Positions 7,201 through 11,252 of a DNA stretch of 11,252 bases are shown here, piece after piece. The notes below the pieces were generated by a model. The model was not told the origin of the DNA and made no database searches. It saw only the letters and a list, made by a program, of their open reading frames with translations. Position 1 is the stretch's first letter. Each line of letters opens with the position of its first letter. The DNA comes from Gonium pectorale (Eukaryota > Chlorophyta > Chlorophyceae > Chlamydomonadales > Volvocaceae). Position numbers and translations under genes: made by a program. Where the stretch lies: contig LSYV01000590.1 in assembly GCA_001584585.1 (NCBI GenBank), positions 1-11,252 on the forward strand, given 5' to 3'.

Positions 7201-9057
7201 GCTGACTATCACCTCCAAGCCAGCAGTTGCTGATTAGGATGGAGACGTTGCCTGTCACCATAACGCCGCCCCCGTGACCCTTGAACCGGTCGTTGGGCAC
7301 CAAATCTGCCGGCACAGAGACGTCCCAGAGAGCCGCATTGCTGCACATGACGCTGTCAATGACACTGACAACAGGGAAGAATGCCAAGGCCTGGGTATCG
7401 CCAGATGGACCTTCAAAGAACGCCCCGCCACCGGCCCCCGCCGTGTTGGCTCCAAGCGTGCAGTTCCTGAGCCGAACGTGTCTCGAGGAGCTTGTGGCCA
7501 GGCCCCCGCCGAGGGAAGCATGGTTCAATGTAAAGAGGCTGTCGTTCAGCTCCATGTACGCTCCGGATGCCACAAAGAGTCCCCCTCCGCGGCCTGACTC
7601 AGCAGTGTTTGCTGTGATGTTGCTACCAATGATATTCACAGCGCTGCAGTTCTGCACTGTGCTGCCTCCAGCCTCGCAGCTAAACATGACAGCCCCCCCG
7701 TCCCCACTCGCACGGTTGCCCTCAGCTGTGACGGCGATCAAGTCCGACGTCCCTGCTGTATTACCGCTGACCAAGTACACTGCCCCGCCGTAGGTCGCGG
7801 AGTTGGCCGACATGTTTGTGGAATTCACGTGCAAGCCGTTGGCCCCTGACCGGGCATAGATGGCACCCCCGTGCCTGGCAGCACGGTTGCCAGTAAATGT
7901 GGAAGACGCAGCACTGCACGTGGCATCAAGGATGTACACCGCTCCTCCATTAAGGTCTGAGGTGTTGTTGTTGAAAGCAACATCAGACAGTTCAACGTCG
8001 CAAGAGATGGCAGCGACCGCTCCTCCACTGTCTTTACAGCCATTCAAAGTAAAGGCTGAACCTCCTGTCAGTCGCAATGTGCACGCTGCTTGGCTGTCCG
8101 CAGTACTCTCTGCTGGACCATCGTTGGCGTCTAGGAGGCCGCGCTGCGTATTAGCAATTGATCGTGATGAGGCAGCCGTACTGCTTTCGTTCAGCCACTC
8201 TGCTGTCGAAGAAGCCGCTGTAATATGTATTGCACCCCCATTTCCAGTTGAGCCGATGGCTGATTCTTTGCGCACTGCCCCGGCCATGTTTGCAACAAAA
8301 GAGCTGTTCTGGATGGCAATGTCAACCAAGAAGTTAGGGATGGTTGGCCTCTTCAAATAGATGGCACCACCCGAGCCAACTGCATAGTTTGCCTTGAAGC
8401 CAGCGTCGTTAAAGGAAACCTGCAAGCAAGAAAACGCGCCTTTCTGAGCAAGTCACCTAGCGACAAAACACTTGTGTCAAACTCCGGACCACAGGTATGA
8501 TTAATTCTGACTGGAGCTTTCTTGCCGCACCGTGAGGTTTACCAAGGCCAGTTTAACATCATCCAGTGGAACATCCTCGGGTGTAATGCTAAGCGCCCCG
8601 CCGTCCGCAAAGGCGCCATTCCCCACGAACAGCGTGCCACCAGACACGGTCCATGTCAGCAGCTTGCGCGTTGACCCCCAGTTGGCAAGGGCCTGTGCGG
8701 GGACATACCAAGGTTATGTACGGCATGCTGTGCTTCAAAATCACAATTTGTTTCTACCAGTATCACGCACCTCTCGAGATATAAGGGCATGAATGGCACC
8801 CCCGCTGCCCTGCTTTGCGACGTTACGCTGGAAGGTGCTCCGAGAAATTAGCAAGCTGTTAAACGGCTGTTTCGTGACAGCAACAACACCTCCAGAGCCC
8901 CCTGCGGAATTGTCCGTGAGAGTGCTTGAAGATATGTCGACAATGTTCGCATACTGAGCAGAAATGAAGCCGCCATCCGTGCCTGCCGAATTGCCCTGAA
9001 TAAGGCTGCCATCGCGAATCGTGAGTTCCTCAATGCTGTTTGTTGAGACTGCTCCTC
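1011..9057 (-). CDS. Large algal surface protein: Pmp-like beta-helix repeats, Cys-rich region and about seven C-terminal membrane helices (5'-partial, 15 exons)
   Basis: Fifteen exons join into a 1,793-residue open frame, from a phase-1 acceptor before 9057 to a TGA at 1011-1013. All 14 introns are GT-AG, 78 to 551 bp long, and each donor phase matches the next acceptor phase. Domains in order: GGA[IV]/FxxN beta-helix repeats (1 to about 560), two beta-sandwich-like segments (about 600-861), Cys-rich ephrin-receptor/GCC2-GCC3-like stretches with a GYWHS motif (about 870-1195), then about seven membrane helices (1199-1731). Many N-x-S/T sites fit a secreted, glycosylated ectodomain. The order matches, from memory, the algal proteins often labelled polymorphic outer membrane protein or TRP C-terminal-domain protein. 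The likely role is a cell-surface sensor or adhesin; the ligand is unknown. No signal peptide is visible because the 5' end is missing. Small splice choices remain uncertain at exons 2, 7 and 9. Confidence 0.85.
1280..1408. repeat. Imperfect tandem duplication of about 65-70 bp in the last intron
   Basis: Two adjacent units start with aagtaa at 1280 and 1345. They share an identical 28-base block (1306-1333 and 1376-1403). The second unit has a 5-base insertion (tataa) and a few substitutions. The array lies just upstream of the exon 15 acceptor in transcript sense, inside the 551-bp intron, the longest one in the model. Confidence 0.85.
1503..1711. repeat. Diverged tandem duplication of about 100-114 bp in the last intron
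   Basis: Both units open with the same block of about 25 bases, beginning cgtagtaggcaagtaagact (1503 and 1617). Later parts match with indels: gcatttg followed by cacac-type sequence, then taaacctact and tttgcacacttg. Unit 1 is about 114 bases and unit 2 about 95. With the neighbouring 70-bp duplication this makes much of the intron repeat-derived. Confidence 0.8.
1820..2093 (-). CDS. Exon 14: fifth and sixth helices
   Basis: This exon encodes residues 1617-1708. The acceptor CATGGACGCAG|G completes a lysine codon, and the donor GATGAG|GTGGGC is phase 0. The motif RFFWWESVLMLEELALVAVE is followed by helix 5 at about 1648-1667 (ILVMLASFIVISA). Helix 6 lies at about 1676-1699 (ITMLEFMSMTVLSLTVSLSL). 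The WWE...LEELALV stretch is amphipathic and may lie in or along the membrane as an extra helix. Confidence 0.87.
2294..2508 (-). CDS. Exon 13: GYWVRDM motif and fourth helix
   Basis: This exon encodes residues 1546-1617. The acceptor CGCTCCGCTGCAG|GCC is phase 0 and the donor TACAA|GTGAGA is phase 2. It starts with WRHGYWVRDMAQQCYTG, a conserved extracellular loop motif with a paired cysteine. Helix 4 (about 1569-1594, YVPIGIAAVAVLCLGPPLAS) follows, then RQRYSFLYARY at the cytoplasmic side. Longer open frames overlap it in other phases but contain no membrane helix. Confidence 0.85.
2740..3391 (-). CDS. Exon 12: long loop and third helix
   Basis: This exon encodes residues 1328-1545. The acceptor CCCATTCCACAG|G completes an arginine codon, and the donor AAG|GTAACG is phase 0. 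A basic patch (KLRRMRRDRYLGARL) immediately follows helix 2, a positive-inside signal that places this loop in the cytoplasm. The loop then runs about 160 residues, rich in Ala, Gly, Ser, Pro and acidic residues and probably disordered. A helical stretch with LRKLSTLIHSSNFYRVLS follows. Helix 3 lies at about 1503-1530, within the block LWVMGVIAVFILYPGWAQAA through LSVFACYKI. Confidence 0.88.
3546..3790 (-). CDS. Exon 11: conserved membrane core, second helix
   Basis: This exon encodes residues 1247-1328. The acceptor is CCCATTGCAG|GTG in phase 0 and the donor GTCAG|GTACGC in phase 2. It holds an amphipathic aromatic segment (AQYYIIIVRLPVAYPSD) and the motif SAVTGAESAIAYSYSCFFP. GQARTQLLGALLVPF leads into a membrane helix at about 1307-1330. 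From memory this block is one of the best-conserved parts of the algal family, which supports the whole model. Confidence 0.88.
3900..4068 (-). CDS. Exon 10: first transmembrane helix
   Basis: This exon encodes residues 1190-1246. The acceptor CTGCGAACAG|G completes an arginine codon and joins FEC to RACPPLWKN, finishing the Cys knot. A strongly hydrophobic helix follows (about 1199-1220, LLAVLALLASIVLVLYTLF). An acidic stretch with DENYSDEEEHD comes next, then an exon end at AAG|GTACTG in phase 0. The helix directly after the Cys knot marks the step from ectodomain to membrane. An upstream ACTCACAG acceptor does not keep the frame. Confidence 0.85.
4193..4728 (-). CDS. Exon 9: linker and membrane-proximal Cys-rich knot
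   Basis: This exon encodes residues 1012-1190. The acceptor CATCGCCAG|GTT is phase 0 and the donor TGCAG|GTGTGT is phase 2. The first part is serine/threonine-rich. Next comes a segment likely to be helical, with a CQMLGY motif. The end, LQCAPGYTSNLCAACEPW then EFEC, is an EGF-like Cys knot just before the membrane. A GTACGTGCG donor-like site lies inside the exon, near 4391. Removing sequence from that exact donor does not restore frame with the nearby CCAG acceptor, but a donor 3 bases later (TAC|GTGCGT) with the TACCAG acceptor would. I keep the exon whole and regard its middle (about residues 1120-1160) as the least certain part of the model. Confidence 0.7.
5053..5180 (-). CDS. Exon 8: GYWHS motif segment
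   Basis: This exon encodes residues 969-1011. The acceptor GCCCCCGCCCAG|GC completes a split glycine to give EGYWHSATDSALFHRCPNAE, followed by ACVSSSKQ. The GYW motif plus RCPN and AC cysteines closes the Cys-rich module begun in exons 6 and 7. The donor is CAG|GTGTGT, phase 0. The exon was located by motif rather than by open-frame length. Confidence 0.85.
5367..5499 (-). CDS. Exon 7: Cys-rich segment with CPPHATCLGGA motif
   Basis: This exon encodes residues 925-968 and ends in phase 1 (GAAG|GTGAGG). The motif CQGCPPHATCLGGAILVPVE is the first half of a hallmark completed by GYWHS in exon 8, which confirms the phase-1 junction. Two in-frame acceptors are possible. CTAGCGCAG before 5499 gives an 85-bp intron. 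CTTCCCTCGCTCAG before 5463 gives a 121-bp intron and has the better pyrimidine tract. They differ by 12 codons; I give the longer exon but cannot choose firmly. Confidence 0.75.
5585..5773 (-). CDS. Exon 6: first cysteine-rich segment
   Basis: This exon encodes residues 862-924, phase 0 at both ends (acceptor CACGGCCCCAG|GTC, donor CAG|GTAAGG). It contains CRRGEAPD and then GCVSCERGRFSLRDDD. The spacing C-x2-C followed by GRFSL is typical of the Cys-rich repeats called ephrin type-A/B receptor-like or GCC2-GCC3 domains. The reading frame was found by splicing; a different frame of the same stretch looks longer but carries no motif. Confidence 0.8.
5993..6814 (-). CDS. Exons 4-5: two beta-sandwich-like ectodomain segments
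   Basis: Exon 4 (6310-6814) and exon 5 (5993-6216) encode residues 619-861. They are joined by a 93-bp intron with donor G|GTAAGT and acceptor CACCTCGCAG|AC, phase 1. The same internal pattern appears twice: a strand ending in GLRLTNFPN near residue 665, and one ending in LLTVRGWPGAYQLVF near 845. Each is preceded by a run of hydrophobic strands; a YNGLGRPVQ motif lies near 780. The repeat suggests two related Ig- or filamin-like modules between the beta-helix and the Cys-rich region, though I cannot name the fold with certainty. The intron length is a multiple of three with no stop, so reading through it is possible, but its GTAAGT donor and acceptor are strong. Exon 5 ends at CTG|GTGAGG. 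Confidence 0.75.
7016..8419 (-). CDS. Exon 3: main Pmp-like beta-helix repeat array
   Basis: This uninterrupted 1,404-base exon encodes residues 151-618. The acceptor is TTGCTTGCAG|GTT and the donor GAG|GTATGC, both phase 0. I count eleven turn motifs of the form GG[AG]x[YFVH]: GGAIYL, GGAIHI, GGAVAA, GGAVYI, GGAIYA, GGAVYL, GGAVMF, GGGLFV, GGGLAT, GGGAFF and GGGVMV. Strands ending in FxxNxA/S-like motifs (FNNNTS, FTGNRA, FTLNHA) lie between them at roughly 25 to 45 residue spacing. This is the signature of the chlamydial polymorphic outer membrane protein repeat, which forms a right-handed beta-helix. Sequons such as NSS, NES, NNTS and NMS are frequent, which suits an extracellular, glycosylated domain. 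The last 60 or so residues (from about QTCNTTWSPD) lead into the next domain. Confidence 0.9.
8531..8692 (-). CDS. Exon 2: beta-helix repeat, 54 codons
   Basis: This exon encodes residues 97-150, phase 0 at both ends. The acceptor is CCGCACAG|GCC and the donor ACG|GTGCGG. It carries one turn motif (ADGGALSI) preceded by a short strand (GGTLFVGNGA). A second in-frame donor, TTG|GTAAAC, lies 12 bp upstream (exon end 8543) and would drop four residues. Either choice keeps the frame into exon 3. The exon is too short to be found by a simple long-ORF search. Confidence 0.7.
8771..9057 (-). CDS. Exon 1 visible: start of beta-helix repeats
   Basis: This exon encodes residues 1-96. It starts in phase 1 after a pyrimidine-rich acceptor (TTTACCCATTACCCAG), so the first codon, a glycine of a GGAV motif, is split with an exon upstream of the window's visible part. 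Four turn motifs are seen: GGAVST, DGGFIS, SGGVVAV and SGGAIHA, with FxxN-like strands between them (for example STFQRNVA). It ends in phase 0 at GAG|GTGCGT. The open frame continues upstream of the acceptor to 9271, but that stretch lacks repeat motifs or a signal peptide. I therefore treat it as intron; an ATG in frame near 9144 is a weaker alternative start. Confidence 0.75.
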
Positions 9058-9767
9058 CTGGGTAATGGGTAAAGGGCGTTGGAAAATATTGGGTCGACAG
9101 CGGAGTGAATTCCTTAAGCGGGTGCTGGGTCAGGGAAATACTCATGGGATGGATACAATCACCATGCGAATCTCCCCTTCCTCTGAACTGTACGGAACGA
9201 GAACTAATTATTGACGGTTGGATTAACAAAATCGAACGTGCACGAATTAGCGCAGCTTGTGTTGCGATCAAAGCGTACGCAGGCAGGCAAGCCAGACATG
9301 GGTAGCAAGCTACAGACTCTGCTCAAAGATTCAGAAACACTGAACGAAACAGATCAAACCAATTTCCGATTATTTACCATCAACATCGGCGTTATTGTGT
9401 TGGATGATGGACTCTGAAACCAGCATCCTGTTGATCCTCGTCAGCGCTTGTATAAATCCACCTGAAAATAGACATGGGAGGCGGTGCATTTATTTGGTGC
9501 TTATAAACATCAAGAGAAGGGGCGCTGCTCAGGCAATGCGCGTAATCCCATAACTCAGTCATGCCACCTGCGTGCACATGCGGTTCAAGATACGGAGGGC
9601 ATGGTGTGGGTGGAAGCAGTCGCATAACACGGGGAAGGGGGCAGTTGGGGGCTTGGTGGCAGCAGACACAGGCGCCCAGGGCGTGGCACAAAGGCTTCTA
9701 ACACGCTGGCGCACAAACAATCTCAGGAGGTAGTCATCATGGGAAAGGGGGAGGGCTGACCGGACTC

Positions 9768-9781
9768 GTCGCCGGCCCCTA
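9768..9781. repeat. 14-bp direct repeat, copy 1 of 2
   Basis: The sequence gtcgccggccccta occurs here and again at 10057-10070 in the same orientation, with 275 bases between. It could be a trace of an insertion or duplication, or chance in GC-rich sequence. Confidence 0.6.
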
Positions 9782-9796
9782 ATTAATTAATTAATT
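9780..9796. repeat. AATT microsatellite, about four copies
   Basis: A run of taattaattaattaatt, perfectly periodic, stands out as AT-only sequence in a GC-rich neighbourhood. It directly follows one copy of a 14-bp direct repeat. Confidence 0.9.
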
Positions 9797-10056
9797 GTTA
9801 CATTGGGCCTACACACCAACGTGTAGTTAAGGAATGGGTGCGCTTTGGACTGCGGGCACGACCCATACCACCACCCCCATGCGCTTCCACAGCCTGACAA
9901 CATGGGGAATTGCTCCTCTACCACCACGGGCACTATCGCAGCTCCTTCGCCGCACTGTCGCTGTGGAACACGACCTGTTCATTGCAACCTGCCGGAGACA
10001 GGCTCTCCTGCCTCTACCACAAATCAACCAACCGTGCAACACCCCGCACGGTGCCA

Positions 10057-10070
10057 GTCGCCGGCCCCTA
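10057..10070. repeat. 14-bp direct repeat, copy 2 of 2
   Basis: Second exact copy of gtcgccggccccta, lying just downstream (in minus-strand sense) of the RNase H fragment's stop codon. Confidence 0.6.
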
Positions 10071-10105
10071 CTTTCTGTACCCAGTAGTAGTGCTTCCTCG
10101 GGTCA

Positions 10106-10739
10106 TTATCTGACTCCTCGCGGGCATCCCACTGGGTCCACTGACATTAGCGCAGCCTTAACAGCGGCTCGATCGGCTCCTTCGTTGTGCTTTACCCCGG
10201 AGTGCGCTTTGATTTTCAGCAGTGACGTTTTCCTGCCTTGGCTGGCCCTGCGCATTAGGAGCGTGACAATGTTCTCTAGCAGGTCTCTGTGCTTGCTGAG
10301 GCGCAATAGGTGTGGTTGATGGACCATTTTGCGTATGAGGAACAGCGAGGCTGCGGGGTCCGTCCAGATCGTCAGTGGGAGGCTGTCCGCGCTCGAGCTG
10401 GCGCGCATGCGGAACGCCTGGTGGATGGAACTGAGCTCGCATCTGGTAATGGTATGGTAGCCGTTGGTGCCAGCGTTAACGTTGATGTGGCATGTTTCTC
10501 TGGAGTGCGCATCGACTGCCGCCCGCCGAGCACCCGTCTGCAATGTCTGAGCCATCCTCACGTTTGGCTGTCTGGACCAACCAATCCGTGTAGATGTCGA
10601 GGCCTGCGTCGTGTCGCAGCCGTCTGGTTGCGGCAAACGTCAGGTTGGCTTCCCTGCGTTCGTGATCGGAGAGGCCGGTCTTGACACATGTCCGTGAGCG
10701 TCGGGCAGGTTCGGGCGGTTGTTGCTGTAGGCTATGGAG
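10106..10739 (-). pseudogene. Decayed retrotransposon RNase H domain (non-LTR type)
   Basis: RNase H degrades the RNA strand of RNA-DNA hybrids and here would be the C-terminal domain of a retrotransposon polyprotein. From 10636 down, one frame shows TITRCELSSIHQA (catalytic Glu), LTIWTDPAASL (catalytic Asp) and IKAHSGVKHNEGADRAAV (the HxGxxxNExAD block with the last catalytic Asp). The first catalytic Asp is in another frame, in GLDIYTD, whose codon is at 10586-10584. One extra T at 10583-10584 separates it from the following GGT glycine codon. The frame carrying IYTD is open upstream to a TGA at 10742-10740 and reads like the lead-in of this family (SDHERREANLTFAATRRL). No reverse transcriptase YxDD motif is visible in the window. 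With the frameshift the copy is very likely inactive, and further frame breaks follow the TAA at 10106-10108. Confidence 0.75.
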
Positions 10740-11252
10740 TCATTGCCGCACCCATTTGGTGTGGGGATTGTCTGGTTGTGTGGGTGTGTGTGTGTGGGTT
10801 GCTTGGCGGTGCGGGGAGACCCAGTGCACGGCGTAGCACATCAGCACGTAGGAGGCCCATCTGGTATCCGACCATGACTAGGTATGTACCGTCAGGGTAT
10901 CCATTGGTGGTGTGTGGTTCGCCTCGGGGCGGGATGGCGTGGTGGAGCAGGTTGTGCCGGGCTTTAGCTGCGATTGTGCCCACATGCACTACGTTTTGGC
11001 TGGTGAGGTACGTACAGCGTGTAGGGCGCCGCCCCTGAGCGCGGCAGGATGAGTAGCGTGGCTGTGGGTTCAGCAGATACCTGCTGTGCCTCTGCCCAGC
11101 CGTGATGGCCACTCTGCTGACTCCAGGCACATGACCAGGGGCGTGAGTCAGGCGTGGAGGGGGCGGTGGTGGATATACCGTCGAAAAAAACCCCGGTGGG
11201 AGTGATCCCTCAACAAGAGGACATGTGCCATACTCCCCCCTTAACACACGCG
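10740..11252 (-). other. Unassigned minus-strand open frame near the window edge, possibly retroelement-derived
   Basis: A minus-strand frame is open from 11247 to a TAG near 10732 (171 codons). Its last part, roughly GYQMGLLRADVLRRALGLPA, looks protein-like, but I recognise no domain: there is no YxDD, endonuclease or zinc-knuckle motif. A TG/AC microsatellite (10779-10797) lies within it. Because it directly precedes the RNase H fragment on the same strand, it may be the decayed upstream part of the same element. Antisense open frames are almost as long, so coding status is doubtful. Confidence 0.25.
10779..10797. repeat. TG-rich microsatellite
   Basis: A short run of gtgtgggtgtgtgtgtgtg, one of several low-complexity patches in the retroelement-side flank. 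Confidence 0.7.

Larger units (their letters stand above)
9058..10105. other. Non-coding stretch between the first visible exon and the RNase H fragment
   Basis: I see no supported exon in this kilobase. Open frames on both strands lack GGA-type repeats, hydrophobic leaders or RNase H motifs. It contains an AATT microsatellite, a 14-bp direct repeat and G-rich runs near 9635-9656. The part next to 9058 behaves as the 3' end of an intron (pyrimidine-rich tract and CAG). At the far end, frame-shifted sequence at about 10075-10105 reads as DNDPRKHYYWVQ on the minus strand and may be the decayed tail of the retroelement. Confidence 0.5.

Noticed and set aside
7281..8360. Two plus-strand open frames of 170 and 166 codons
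   Set aside because: Both are antisense to the Pmp repeat exon; their regular Ala/Pro/Ser composition mirrors the repeated Gly/Asn/Ser codons on the other strand.
1011..9057. Bacterial autotransporter gene broken by frameshifts
   Set aside because: Pmp repeats first suggest a chlamydial gene, but every apparent break has GT-AG ends with matching phase, and the C-terminus is a helical bundle rather than a beta-barrel. This is a spliced eukaryotic gene.

Overview
This window reads as nuclear DNA of a green alga, most likely a chlorophycean of the Volvox/Chlamydomonas/Haematococcus kind. The support is a GC-rich, intron-rich gene with GT-AG introns of about 80 to 550 bp, a lone TGTAA-type polyadenylation signal, and a protein architecture I recall as typical of large algal surface-protein families. 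An RNase H fragment resembling those of algal non-LTR retrotransposons lies upstream. The species assignment is inference; the gene structure is read directly from the sequence.

Nearly all of the window is one minus-strand gene. Fifteen exons can be joined between 9057 and the stop codon at 1011: 8771-9057, 8531-8692, 7016-8419, 6310-6814, 5993-6216, 5585-5773, 5367-5499, 5053-5180, 4193-4728, 3900-4068, 3546-3790, 2740-3391, 2294-2508, 1820-2093 and 1011-1268. Every junction is GT-AG and every phase matches, giving an open reading frame of 1,793 residues. Residue numbers below count from the first residue visible here. The N-terminus is missing: the first visible exon opens inside a codon behind a good acceptor, so at least one more exon lies upstream.

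The protein has five parts. Residues 1 to about 560 are GGA[IV]-type / FxxN beta-helix repeats of the chlamydial Pmp kind. Residues about 600-861 are two similar beta-sandwich-like segments. Residues about 870-1195 are cysteine-rich stretches of the ephrin-receptor-like / GCC2-GCC3 type. Residues about 1199-1731 hold about seven membrane helices, with a long loop between the second and third. A short polar tail ends the protein. The predicted reading is a large, glycosylated cell-surface sensor or adhesin, with the ectodomain outside and the C-terminus in the membrane.

Region by region: 1-1010 is the probable 3' UTR and downstream flank, with a tight G-quadruplex motif and one TGTAA signal. 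1011-9057 is the gene. 9058-10105 is a non-coding stretch of about 1 kb with an AATT microsatellite and a 14-bp direct repeat. 10106-10739 is a decayed retrotransposon RNase H, frameshifted inside its first catalytic motif. 10740-11252 is an unassigned minus-strand open frame running almost to the window edge, possibly more of the same element. The retroelement sits either in a long 5' intron of the surface gene or beyond a truncated 5' end; the window cannot decide which.
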